Numbered from the stretch's first letter, positions 26,299-33,806 are shown. The stretch is DNA of 45,432 nt from Candidatus Halocynthiibacter alkanivorans (GCF_003333265.1 NZ_QOLB01000094.1:1-45432), one strand, 5' to 3'. The notes: generated from the sequence alone by a model not told the origin. Numbers and translations: made by a program.

Positions 26299-26532
26299 AT
26301 GATGGATATTCGGGAATTTTTAGAACTGGTTGGTCGTGATGAAATCACGTCGTTTGGATTTCGTGCGCAGGATGTATCCCGGGCTATCAAGGACGGGATG
26401 TTTCCCGCTGGGTGGTATCCCTTTATCCGCCAAATGTGTGAGAAAAGTGGTGTCGAAGTACCTGATCACCTTTTCAGGTGGTCGAGGGTGCCAGGGCGCC
26501 AGGCAATTCCCAACATTGGGGATGTTACATGA
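26299..26532 (+). CDS. Cro-like small regulatory protein (77 aa)
   Basis: Starts MMDIREFLELVGRDEITSF; the segment about 17-45 (FRAQDVSRAIKDGMFPAGWYPFIRQM) fits a helix-turn-helix, and the gene lies divergently opposite the repressor, the place of Cro in lambdoid phages. The ATG at 26299 or 26302 is preceded by no clear ribosome-binding site and may be leaderless; a longer start at 26242 would run through the operators. Confidence 0.65.
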   Translation: MMDIREFLELVGRDEITSFGFRAQDVSRAIKDGMFPAGWYPFIRQMCEKSGVEVPDHLFRWSRVPGRQAIPNIGDVT

Positions 26533-26604
26533 TTTGCCGGCTTCTGTTGTCATGTGTCCATTATCGCTTGAAACTGTACTCGCGCCCAGGAAATGGGGTT
26601 GCCC

Positions 26605-27036
26605 ATGTCTGATCTTCGTCAGATCGCGCGGGCGAATATCAAATCAATTATCGACTGGTTTGGCTGCTACGACGCTGTCGCTGAGACGATCAACGCCCGT
26701 TGGGGTGGGGGGGCCAGCAAGGGAACCATCAGCAAAAAGGTCTCCGGCCATCTGGACTGGACCATCGCGGATCTGATCGCGCTGGAAGATGCCTCTGGCC
26801 GCTATCCCGTGACGCGGTTGCTTGCGCGGCGGTTGGAAAATCGTGCTGATAATGCTCCGGACTGCCTGCTGATTCAGACTGGTCTGATCGCAAGGGAAAG
26901 CGGCGAGGCGATCGCTGCGATCCTTGCGGCCGAGCAATCTTCCTGTGCTGCAGAAAATGCGCAGGCCATCAAAGAAATAGACGATGCGACCGATGCGCTC
27001 CGTTCGGCGCGGGCGGCACTGGAGCGGCAGAAATGA
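26605..27036 (+). CDS. Phage regulatory protein (CII-like position), 143 aa
   Basis: The N-terminal 70 residues (IIDWFGCYDAVAETINARW, KGTISKKVSGHLDWTIADL) look like a helix-turn-helix of phage regulators of the CII/DUF type; the C-terminal half is helical (AIAAILAAEQ...). Located after the Cro-like gene, it probably controls early or lysogenic transcription. ATG 26605 is chosen since GGGGT precedes it; 26593 is an in-frame alternative. The stop overlaps the next possible start (ATGA). Confidence 0.65.
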   Translation: MSDLRQIARANIKSIIDWFGCYDAVAETINARWGGGASKGTISKKVSGHLDWTIADLIALEDASGRYPVTRLLARRLENRADNAPDCLLIQTGLIARESGEAIAAILAAEQSSCAAENAQAIKEIDDATDALRSARAALERQK

Positions 27037-27236
27037 GATCCGCCCCGTCACATCGTGTCAAACAGAACTGCCCGGGTGCGACCTCGAGGGTCGGAAGGAG
27101 GCCACACCGAACCAGAGGGGGGCGTGGCTGCCCGGGACGTGTGTTCCCCCTCAACCTCCCTGTGGAGACCTGGCGCGCAGTTCACACTGCGCGCCCTTTT
27201 TTACAGTCACTGGTCATCACTGAGGTGGCCGCGTGA
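27033..27236 (+). CDS. Possible small coupled gene (67 aa)
   Basis: The ATG overlaps the stop of the upstream regulator (ATGA) with GGAG eight bases before it, and its own stop overlaps the next GTG (GTGA). The Arg/Gly-rich product resembles nothing I know, and an intrinsic terminator lies within it, so it may be a chance frame. Confidence 0.3.
   Translation: MRSAPSHRVKQNCPGATSRVGRRPHRTRGGRGCPGRVFPLNLPVETWRAVHTARPFLQSLVITEVAA
27172..27202 (+). terminator. Intrinsic terminator in the early rightward operon
   Basis: GGCGCGCAG (27172-27180) and CTGCGCGCC (27187-27195) form a nine-base stem with loop TTCACA, followed by six T (27197-27202). It lies between the regulator and the replication-type gene, where a lambda-like phage has tR1. 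Confidence 0.8.
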
Positions 27237-27331
27237 GCGCCGCTGTGAACCGCAACTACCGTGGGGGTGTGGGGCCGGCGGCCGCCTCGTCCGGGCATGC
27301 GCTTAGAAATGAATTATGGGGTGCGTCGTGA
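27233..27331 (+). CDS. Possible 32-aa leader peptide gene
   Basis: GTG 27233 has GAGGTGG in front and the stop overlaps the GTG (27328) of the helix-turn-helix gene. It may serve to couple translation of that gene. Too short to assign. Confidence 0.35.
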   Translation: MSAAVNRNYRGGVGPAAASSGHALRNELWGAS

Positions 27332-27966
27332 GCCACAAAGCAACCAACTGGCTTTCGCAAATTGAAGCGACTGATCTGGGCAACAGTGAGTTTCGGGTCT
27401 TGTTTCACCTGTGCGACTGCCACAACCCGTCGCAAGGATGTTTCCCGACACAGGGTTACCTGATTGCTGCGACCGGCGTCTCAAACGGGACGCTAAACAA
27501 CGCTCTGAATTCGCTGGAGAGGAAAGGCCTGATCCAGCGTCACCAGAGTTGGGATAACAAAACCAAACGGCAACGACCAACCAGATATCTGCTGGGTTTT
27601 GAGATTGCAAAAGACGCTGAGCCGTCTCCAAAAACTGGAGTCGGGAATGTGGCGAAGCCGACTCCAAAAACTGGAGACGGAGCCGACTCCAATAAACACC
27701 CCGACCCGTCTCCAAAAAACCGCAAAAGCCGTCTCCAGCCCACTGGAGAGGAACCTGTAAAAGAACCAGTAATTAACCGCCCGCGCGCAAGCGGCAGGAA
27801 AAAAAACCAAATGGAACGCGGCTCCCCAGAAACGTTCTGGGCAGGAAAAGTTAAGTCAGGTTCATTCGTTCCTCCGTCAGCAATCAAACCAAACCTAGCG
27901 CGAAGAATGCTGGCCCAAGAACTGGTGAGCGAGGCGGATCTTCGTGATCGTGGAATTTCATTTTGA
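27328..27966 (+). CDS. Helix-turn-helix protein, probable phage replication initiator
   Basis: 212 residues starting MSHKATNWLSQIEATDL at GTG 27328, a start well known in this family; ATG 27316 is the alternative. Residues about 15-90 form a winged helix (FRVLFHLCDCHNPSQGCFPTQGYLIAATGVSNGTLNNAL). A hydrophilic linker (about 95-150) contains SPKTG-type repeats whose DNA forms iterons, and the C-terminus (KPNLARRMLAQELVSEADLRDRG) is short. Protein architecture and intragenic repeats match replication initiators such as lambda O. No helicase or loader gene is seen nearby. Confidence 0.65.
   Translation: MSHKATNWLSQIEATDLGNSEFRVLFHLCDCHNPSQGCFPTQGYLIAATGVSNGTLNNALNSLERKGLIQRHQSWDNKTKRQRPTRYLLGFEIAKDAEPSPKTGVGNVAKPTPKTGDGADSNKHPDPSPKNRKSRLQPTGEEPVKEPVINRPRASGRKKNQMERGSPETFWAGKVKSGSFVPPSAIKPNLARRMLAQELVSEADLRDRGISF
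27622..27750 (+). repeat. Five iteron-like repeats CCG(T/A)CTCCA inside the initiator gene
   Basis: CCGWCTCCA starts at 27622, 27658, 27683, 27706 and 27729 (spacing 36, 25, 23, 23). Copies 1, 2 and 5 are completed to palindromes by a following CTGGAG, e.g. GTCTCCAAAAACTGGAGTC at 27624-27642. Candidate replication origin. Confidence 0.75.
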
Positions 27967-27995
27967 CTTCTGAATGCTGAGAGAAAGGCAGAGCA

Positions 27996-28598
27996 ATGGA
28001 AAGTGAGGAACGGGCCAGGGGCCGGGACGTGGTGAGGCTGCATCTGATCCAGCGTTTGGATGAGGTTGGTTTGAAACGGCAGCGGGGCACCACGCTGGAT
28101 GCCCACAAAAAGATGGGCGCGCGGCTTGCGGATGCGCTGGCCTATATGGCGGAGGCGAATGTGAAAACGCTGGCGGAACTGATCGAGGAAAACGCGATCC
28201 GCGCCAACAAGTTCATTTGGCCATCGGTGATTGAGATCCGCCGGGATGCCGCCAGCCTGCAAAAGCCACCTGCTGAGGAGAAGCGGATTATCAGCAGCTG
28301 GTTCCGCTCGGTTGAGGGGCCGCGGGCGCAGGCCGGCGGCTATCTGGCGGAGCTCTATTCGGACCTGAACAGGACAGGTCTGCCGCCGGGCTCCTATCAG
28401 CTGCAAAAGATCCGTGAGCGGGCGGCGGAGAACAAGCGCCGGGTTGAAATGATCAGCGACAAGATCCGGCGCGGCTATGCCACGGATGAGGAGCGGACGT
28501 GGCTGCACGGCTATCGGGACCGGGTGCGGGTTTGCGAACAAATCGTGGAAGCGGGCGAGGCGGGGCGGCTGGAAGACACGAATGCGCAGCAGCGCTGA
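27996..28598 (+). CDS. Hypothetical phage protein (200 aa)
   Basis: A charged, largely helical protein beginning MESEERARGRDVVRLHLIQ, with AGAAAGGCAGAG before the ATG. The C-terminal half (KRRVEMISDKIRRGYATDEERTW) is predicted coiled. No family recognised. It lies 29 bases behind the initiator gene and upstream of another early gene, so it may act in replication or its control (inference). Confidence 0.7.
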   Translation: MESEERARGRDVVRLHLIQRLDEVGLKRQRGTTLDAHKKMGARLADALAYMAEANVKTLAELIEENAIRANKFIWPSVIEIRRDAASLQKPPAEEKRIISSWFRSVEGPRAQAGGYLAELYSDLNRTGLPPGSYQLQKIRERAAENKRRVEMISDKIRRGYATDEERTWLHGYRDRVRVCEQIVEAGEAGRLEDTNAQQR

Positions 28599-28622
28599 TA
28601 ATGAAAAAACGGAGACTTGAGG

Positions 28623-29270
28623 ATGGGTTTGATGACGACAGTGGTGATAGGCAAGGCGGTGGTTCCGGCGCGGGGTGCGATTAAGGCGCAGGTTTCCATC
28701 CAGCAACTGCTGATATGGGCGTTTCAGAGCGAGAGGGCTTCGATCGATTTTGGGGACGATCTGGATGAGGCACCGCCGGCATATGGCGTTGAGTATGTGA
28801 TCCACCAACAGGGGCTGCTCGGGTGCAAGGTAGACGGCGGTGGCCGCTCCTCTTCACACCCGGATGCCGATCTGGTGGCGGACGCGCTGGCTGTGTTGCC
28901 AGATGTGCGCGGTGGGCGGCGCATGGCGCTTTTGATCGCCGAACTGGCGCGTGCGGGGCGCACACCGGACGTCATGGCCGATGCGGTGCCATACGTTGCG
29001 CCGAGAGAGATGGCGCACAACCAGTTCGGGCAATATGCCGTGACGGAGAGCGGCACGTTCACGGCCGGTGGCAAGGCCCACAATGTGCGCTATTGCCCGA
29101 TCAGGTATCCGGTAACGGCGCCAATGATCGGCCGCGCCCGCCGCGCCTATCTGGAATGGTGGGGCGCGCTGCTTGAGCTGCGCCACACGTTCCATGCCTA
29201 TAGTAATCTGAGCGCCTTTGAGGTGAGCAATGAGATGCCCCGCCAGCGGCCATGGCAAAAAAAGAGGTGA
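28623..29270 (+). CDS. Hypothetical phage protein (215 aa)
   Basis: Starts MGLMTTVVIGKAVVPARGAIKAQVSIQQLL; GGAG lies eight bases before ATG 28623. The protein is mixed alpha/beta with no motif known to me; in related prophages it occurs between replication and packaging genes. Its 3' end (from 29167) recurs in diverged form at 30799-30903, evidence for a recombination event around the cargo genes downstream. Confidence 0.65.
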   Translation: MGLMTTVVIGKAVVPARGAIKAQVSIQQLLIWAFQSERASIDFGDDLDEAPPAYGVEYVIHQQGLLGCKVDGGGRSSSHPDADLVADALAVLPDVRGGRRMALLIAELARAGRTPDVMADAVPYVAPREMAHNQFGQYAVTESGTFTAGGKAHNVRYCPIRYPVTAPMIGRARRAYLEWWGALLELRHTFHAYSNLSAFEVSNEMPRQRPWQKKR

Positions 29271-29298
29271 CGACAGAGAGGGGGCGTTGACATCTTGC
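29167..29298 (+). repeat. Left copy of a ~130-bp direct repeat (partner 30799-30932)
   Basis: CGCTGCTTGAGCTGCGCCAC at 29167 and at 30799, then similar sequence with scattered differences through GTTGACAT.TTGC.CTCA. The two copies bracket the putAbiC gene and the EttA fragment. Confidence 0.85.
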
Positions 29299-29653
29299 GC
29301 TCACTGCCGGACGGCTCAGTGAGCGTGTGTCCGGGCTGCGCAGCACGGTCAAAGCTCAGCTGGAAGCGGCGGATGAGCCCGCCCAGCTTGAAGTCATACT
29401 GGAGACCGCTAAAAAACGGGCGGTGTTGATGGCGGCTGAACTGGGGCTGTAACATGTCAGCATCCACAGACGCGGTGGGCTGGTACAAGGCGGCGCGTGG
29501 TGGGTTTTCCTACACAACTCAGCCGTTGCATTGGGAGAACCGCCTTCTCAACAGAGACGAACGCCAAAACCGTTGTTACAGCGCGTTGGAACACATAGTG
29601 TCGCCAACATTCCCCGCCACTTGGGAAATATTAATTTTAAGAAGAAGGAAATT
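29271..29653. other. Junction region with two truncated small frames
   Basis: A 41-residue frame (GTG 29327 to stop 29452, MSGLRSTVKAQLEAADEPAQ...) looks like a small phage protein or the end of a longer one. Directly after it an ATG at 29454 opens MSASTDAVGWYKAARGG, after which the sequence composition changes near 29505; this looks like a phage gene cut short by the cargo insertion. Bases 29505-29653 are the upstream region of the putAbiC gene. Confidence 0.4.
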
Positions 29654-30454
29654 ATGGAAAAGAAAGCTCCCGGTCTTGGGTTCGCCGTCGTGATTTTTTT
29701 GCTGGTCATTATTTTGTGGGTTGGCAATTGGTTCTTGGTTCATTGGCTTCCCAATAGGGGCACATTTGGAGACATGTTTGGTGCAGTGAATTCTCTATTC
29801 ACAGGATTGGCGTTTGCTGCCGTTATCTACGCAATTTTGTTGCAAAGGCATGAAGTGGACTTGCTGAAAACTGAATTAAAGCGGTCGAAATCTTTGTTGG
29901 AGAAGCAGCAAGATCTTGCGACTTCGCAACTGCAAGCGCAGGAGAAGCAGATCTTTGAGGCAACATTCTTTCAATTTTTGGAGATTTTTGTCCGCATCGT
30001 CGAAAGCATGGATTTAAAGTCCACGGATAAACCTGACGTCGTTGGGAAGGACGTTTTTCCGGTGTTTCTTGAGCGGATTCGAAAAAGCAATCAACTCAAG
30101 TATCGCGATATGTATGACTCGCACGGTGACAAGGACACTTCGGAAAGCGCGTATGAAGAGTTCTACAGCAAACAAAAGTCCGAGCTTGGGCACTATTTTC
30201 GAACGCTGTATAACCTGTTCAAATTTGTCGACAAAAGCGATATTGTGGACAAACGATTATATACTAACCTAATTAGAGCTCAACTGTCGGACGACGAGGC
30301 GATGTTGTTGTTCATGAATGGCCTTTCGCGACGAGGCGAGAAATTTAAGAAGTACCTTGAGGAGTATGCGGTTTTGAAGAACGTGGATGAAACTGACATA
30401 CTGTACAAATACGCCGAAAGGAAAAAAGAATATTCCCCGTCAGCGTTTGAATAG
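29654..30454 (+). CDS. Putative phage abortive-infection protein (putAbiC family), membrane-anchored
   Basis: 266 residues from ATG 29654 (AAGGAA site upstream; earlier in-frame starts lack one). Two membrane helices (about 9-33 and 43-63) are followed by a coiled coil (66-95, HEVDLLKTELKRSKSLLEKQ) and a cytosolic domain with ATFFQFLEIFVRIVES, LGHYFRTLYNLFKFVDKS and TNLIRAQLSDDEAMLLFMNGLS, the pattern of the putative AbiC family. AbiC-type proteins stop lytic growth of other phages by killing or halting the host; mode and trigger here are unknown. Base composition is clearly AT-richer than flanking phage genes, so it is acquired cargo (moron). Confidence 0.75.
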   Translation: MEKKAPGLGFAVVIFLLVIILWVGNWFLVHWLPNRGTFGDMFGAVNSLFTGLAFAAVIYAILLQRHEVDLLKTELKRSKSLLEKQQDLATSQLQAQEKQIFEATFFQFLEIFVRIVESMDLKSTDKPDVVGKDVFPVFLERIRKSNQLKYRDMYDSHGDKDTSESAYEEFYSKQKSELGHYFRTLYNLFKFVDKSDIVDKRLYTNLIRAQLSDDEAMLLFMNGLSRRGEKFKKYLEEYAVLKNVDETDILYKYAERKKEYSPSAFE

Positions 30455-30477
30455 TTACTGTACAATATTGTTAAGCT

Positions 30478-30775
30478 TCAACCGCTTGGGTCCAGCACAT
30501 CGGCCCCCCAGACGGCGTTTTTCGTCTTCTTCGTAATCTTCAAAGTTGCCCTCGACCACCCACATTCTCGCCTCTAAAGTGAGGATTTGGGTGGTCGAGG
30601 AAGAAACGCTTGTGCGTGATCACCACAGCACACCCGGCGAATTCGACCACCGCGTCTTCGAACGCGCGGAGGAATTCCATGTCCAAATCGTTCATCGGCT
30701 CATCGAGCTGTAACACGTTGCCGCCCTCTTTTAGCAAGCGCGCTATGTAGACGCAGTTGCACTCACCATCATACG
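30478..30775 (-). pseudogene. Fragment of an ABC-F ATPase (EttA-like), frameshifted
   Basis: On the minus strand the sequence reads ARLLKEGGNVLQLDEPMNDLD (Walker B of the second ABC domain), VVEFAGCAVVITHKRFFLDH, and, after a shift of frame near 30560, VEGNFEDYEEDEKRRLG, which are the last segments of EttA. The signature motif before it is decayed (YDGECNCVY for a usual SGGERNRVH). The N-terminal three quarters are missing. A 13-bp perfect inverted repeat (30550-30562 / 30588-30600) lies at the frameshift. Not functional. Confidence 0.8.
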
Positions 30776-30798
30776 CATTGTCGCTGGGACAGGGTCTT

Positions 30799-30903
30799 CG
30801 CTGCTTGAGCTGCGCCACACGTTCCAGTCCTATGGCAATCTGAGCGCCTTTGAAGTGACCTGTGCGATGCCCCGCCAGCGGCCTTGGCAGAAAAGGGGTT
30901 GAC
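30799..30903 (+). pseudogene. 3' remnant of the 215-aa phage gene (second copy)
   Basis: Encodes LLELRHTFQSYGNLSAFEV ... MPRQRPWQKRG and stops, homologous to the last 35 residues of the gene ending at 29270. It has no start or 5' part. The nucleotide match continues some 30 bases past the stop. Confidence 0.85.
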
Positions 30904-30944
30904 GAAAGAGAGGGGTCGTTGACATATTGCACTCAATCGCATTG

Positions 30945-30977
30945 CGCCCGAAGCAGAGATCCTGCCTCGGGCGTTTT
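30945..30977 (+). terminator. Intrinsic terminator before the packaging genes
   Basis: CGCCCGAAGCAG (30945-30956) pairs with CTGCCTCGGGCG (30962-30973) with one mismatch, and four T follow. It would isolate early/cargo transcription from the late genes. Confidence 0.7.
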
Positions 30978-30981
30978 CGTT

Positions 30982-31058
30982 TGTCGGGGCCGAGCAGTCG
31001 GCCGCTCGCGTGGCTCTTAACACTGATGCCGCGGGTTCAATTCCTCCCCCCGCAACCA
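30982..31058 (+). tRNA. tRNA-like sequence (Lys, anticodon CTT), degenerate
   Basis: Exactly 77 bases can be laid out as a cloverleaf: acceptor TGTCGGG/CCCCGCA with one mismatch, D-stem CGAG/CTCG, anticodon loop CTCTTAA (CTT), T-loop TTCAATT and an encoded CCA at 31056-31058. The anticodon stem has two non-pairs and base 26 is missing, so it is either a decayed tRNA or a tRNA-like structure. It ends 17 bases before the HNH gene. Confidence 0.45.
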
Positions 31059-31075
31059 GACATCAGGTGATCTCT

Positions 31076-31492
31076 ATGGGACGATTGAAGGGCCGTGGCA
31101 TACCCACGTCCAGGCTCGGCCGTGCGCCGGGCGCGCGCTTTGGGGCTGGGCCCAACCAGTGCAAAGCCGGCGCGGGCAATGACATGCAAGAGGTGCCAAA
31201 GCCAAAACCAAAGCGGCGCTACCGCCCGGAGCCGTGGCGCAAGCTCTACGCATCGGCGCGATGGAAAGCGTTGCGGCAAGAGATCCTGCTGCGGGATGGC
31301 TGGATCTGCCAGCAGACGGGTGTTGCCCTGATTGGCAGGAGCCCCGCAGCAAACAGCCCGGTGATCGACCACAAGATCCCGCACCGCGGTGACCTCGATC
31401 TGTTCTGGGACATCGACAACCTGCAGGCGGTGGCCAAGCACTGGCACGACAGCGAGAAACAGCGGCAGGAGCGTGCCGGCGAATTCGATTAG
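31076..31492 (+). CDS. HNH endonuclease of the packaging module
   Basis: 138 residues starting MGRLKGRGIPTSRLGRAPGARF. The C-terminal half carries the HNH fold: RRYRPEPWRKLYASARWKAL, RDGWICQQTG, SPVIDHKIPHRG, and NLQAVAKHWHDSEK. HNH proteins encoded before terminase genes work with TerS/TerL in DNA cleavage at packaging in HK97-type phages. The CxxC zinc pairs of many HNH proteins are reduced to one Cys. ATG 31076 was chosen since an earlier frame would run through the tRNA-like element. Confidence 0.82.
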   Translation: MGRLKGRGIPTSRLGRAPGARFGAGPNQCKAGAGNDMQEVPKPKPKRRYRPEPWRKLYASARWKALRQEILLRDGWICQQTGVALIGRSPAANSPVIDHKIPHRGDLDLFWDIDNLQAVAKHWHDSEKQRQERAGEFD

Positions 31493-31584
31493 ATATCCGC
31501 GCGCCCATAGGGAGGGGTGGGTCGGATCCCTTCGGGGATTGAATTTGCCCAAACCCGTCTTCCCCACATTTGGAGATTTTTTTC

Positions 31585-32082
31585 ATGGCCGAGGAATTTT
31601 CAGGCGATGTGGACCTGTTTGGCGACCCATATCGGCTGCCCAACGGGAAGCGGGGACGACCTGCACATGTGTGGACACTGAGAAACAGCAATAAAATCAA
31701 ACTGTTACTTGCTTTGGGGTGGAGTAATTCCCGCATCGCCGGGGCGGTGTATGTCACGCAACCAACTCTGCGGAAGCATTATTTTTCAGAGCTGAAGGCG
31801 CGGATGATTATGCGCGACCGTCTGGATGCGCGCCGGTTTGAGCAAATGATGGATGCCGCGAATGATGGCAATGTTGCTGCGATGAAGGCGCTGGAAAAGA
31901 TGATCGAGAAATCCGACCTGATGCTCATGGCGCGCACGTTTGACCCAGTCGCTGCGCAGAAATCAGAGGAGCTGAAGGCCAGACCGCTGGGCAAGAAAGA
32001 GCAGCAATTGCTTGATGCACAATCCGCCGGTGAAGGCTCGGGCTGGTCCAGCGATCTGACCCCCGGCTTTCAGGTGAACTGA
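31585..32082 (+). CDS. Terminase small subunit
   Basis: 165 residues with an N-terminal helix-turn-helix (NKIKLLLALGWSNSRIAGAVYVTQPTLRKHY), helical middle and acidic/variable end, typical of DNA-recognising small terminase subunits. GGAG stands nine bases before ATG 31585. The stop overlaps the large-subunit ATG by one base. Confidence 0.8.
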   Translation: MAEEFSGDVDLFGDPYRLPNGKRGRPAHVWTLRNSNKIKLLLALGWSNSRIAGAVYVTQPTLRKHYFSELKARMIMRDRLDARRFEQMMDAANDGNVAAMKALEKMIEKSDLMLMARTFDPVAAQKSEELKARPLGKKEQQLLDAQSAGEGSGWSSDLTPGFQVN

Positions 32083-33806
32083 TGGATCTGGCGCCGGTGC
32101 ATCAGCCGGACCCAAAATGGGCCACCGCGGTTCCTGACTGGGAGGCGCGGATCATGGCGCGCAGTTCGCTGGTGCCGGAGCTGCCGCTGTTTGACGCGGT
32201 TGCCGAAAAAGCCCTGCGTGTTTTTAAGCGGCTCCGGGTGCCGGATATTTTTGGGCAGCCGACCTATGGCGAGGCTTGCGACGCGTGGACCTTTGACCTG
32301 GTGCGGGCAATATTCGGCAGTTATGACCCGGAGCTGAAGCGCCGGATGATCCGGGAGTTCTTTCTCCTGATCCCGAAGAAGAATGGCAAGTCCTCGATCG
32401 CCGCCGCCATCATCGTGACCGCGGCGATTTTGAATGAGCGTCCGGAAGCCGAATTGTTGCTGGTGGCACCGACCAAAACCATTGCCGGCATCGCGTTCAA
32501 ACAAGCCAAAGGCATCATCGCGCTCGATGCAGAACTGACAAAACTGTTTCAGGTGCAGGACCACATCCTGCAAATCAAACATCGCACCATGCTGGCGGTG
32601 ATCTTTATCAAAGCCGCGGACAGCGATGTCATCACCGGCTCAAAAGCAACCTATATCCTGATTGATGAAACCCATGTGTTTGCGGCTAAAGCAAAGGCGG
32701 CAGAGCTGTTTGTTGAAATCCGCGGCTCTCTGGCGTCGCGCCCAGACGGGTTTTTGTTGCAGATCACCACCCAGTCCAAGAAACCACCGACCGGCGTGTT
32801 CAAAGCGGAGATCGAGAAAGCCCGGGACGTGCGCGACGGCCGGCTTGTCCTGCCCCTGCTGGCGCTGATGTATGAGCTGCCACTGGCTGTGTCTGAGAAA
32901 GACGGCTGGAAAGATCCGCAGAACTGGGCGCGGGTCAATCCCAATCTTGGCCGTTCCGTTGACCCCAGCTGGCTGGCCGATGAATTGCTTGCGGCGGAGC
33001 GCACGGGTCCGGAGGCGCTGGCGCTGTTTGCCTCGCAGCACCACAATGTCCAGATCGGCATGGCGATGTTGCACGACCGCTGGGTCGGGGCGAATTTCTG
33101 GGAAGACACCACTGACAGCTCGGTGACGTTTGAAAGCATCCTTGCGCGCTGCGAGGTGGTTGTGGCCGGCATCGATGGTGGCGGGCTGGACGATCTGCTG
33201 GGGCTGACATTGATCGGCCGGGAGCGGGAAAGCCGCCGCTGGCTGAGTTGGTCAAAGGCCTGGGTGAACAAGCCGGTTTTAAAGCTGCGCCAGAACATCG
33301 CGCCCAAGCTGCAGGAGTTGCATCAGGCCGGGGAGTTGGTGATCTGCGAGACGCCCGGTCAGGACGTGGCGGATCTGGTCGCAATCATTGAGCAGGTGAA
33401 TGAGGCCGGACTGCTGCCCGCAAGCAATGCGGTGGGCATGGATCCGGAAGGCATTGCTGAGATTTTTGATGCGCTGCTGCAGGCGGGGCTTACTGAGCAG
33501 CAGATGTGCGCGGTCTCTCAGGGCTACAAACTCAACAGCGCGATCAAGGGCGCGGAGCGCAAGCTCTATTCTGGCAATCTGATCCACGCCGATCAGGCGC
33601 TGATGATCTGGTGTGTGGCGAATGCAAAGACAGAGCAACGTGGCAATGCGGTCATCGTGACCAAGGCGGTGTCCGGGTCGGCAAAGATCGACCCGGTAAT
33701 GGCGCTGTTTAACGCGGTGCTGTTGATGGCCTGGAGCCCGGTGGTGACGCCGCTGGTCTCCTCCCCCTGGGATGATCCCGAGTTCTCGATAAGAAAGGCT
33801 GGATGA
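32082..33806 (+). CDS. Terminase large subunit
   Basis: 574 residues. The N-terminal ATPase has Walker A-like PKKNGKSS (98-105) and Walker B YILIDE (191-196), with the coupling motif LLQITTQS. The C-terminal RNase H-like nuclease starts at VVAGIDGGGLDDL, whose acidic residues bind metal, with further acidic residues near the end (KIDPVMALF). It belongs to the HK97-type (Terminase_1) group: it drives DNA into the prohead and cuts it. Confidence 0.95.
   Translation: MDLAPVHQPDPKWATAVPDWEARIMARSSLVPELPLFDAVAEKALRVFKRLRVPDIFGQPTYGEACDAWTFDLVRAIFGSYDPELKRRMIREFFLLIPKKNGKSSIAAAIIVTAAILNERPEAELLLVAPTKTIAGIAFKQAKGIIALDAELTKLFQVQDHILQIKHRTMLAVIFIKAADSDVITGSKATYILIDETHVFAAKAKAAELFVEIRGSLASRPDGFLLQITTQSKKPPTGVFKAEIEKARDVRDGRLVLPLLALMYELPLAVSEKDGWKDPQNWARVNPNLGRSVDPSWLADELLAAERTGPEALALFASQHHNVQIGMAMLHDRWVGANFWEDTTDSSVTFESILARCEVVVAGIDGGGLDDLLGLTLIGRERESRRWLSWSKAWVNKPVLKLRQNIAPKLQELHQAGELVICETPGQDVADLVAIIEQVNEAGLLPASNAVGMDPEGIAEIFDALLQAGLTEQQMCAVSQGYKLNSAIKGAERKLYSGNLIHADQALMIWCVANAKTEQRGNAVIVTKAVSGSAKIDPVMALFNAVLLMAWSPVVTPLVSSPWDDPEFSIRKAG

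Noticed and set aside
27624-27750. CRISPR-like array in the initiator gene
   Set aside because: Repeats are only 9-19 bases with 4-17 base gaps and keep an open reading frame; no cas genes. Iterons explain it better.
27540-28808. 422-codon minus-strand frame across early phage genes
   Set aside because: It runs opposite two or three plus-strand genes, with no family-like sequence.
29271-30932. Cargo island as an insertion sequence or transposon
   Set aside because: No transposase, terminal inverted repeats or target duplication seen; the flanking repeats are diverged phage gene ends.
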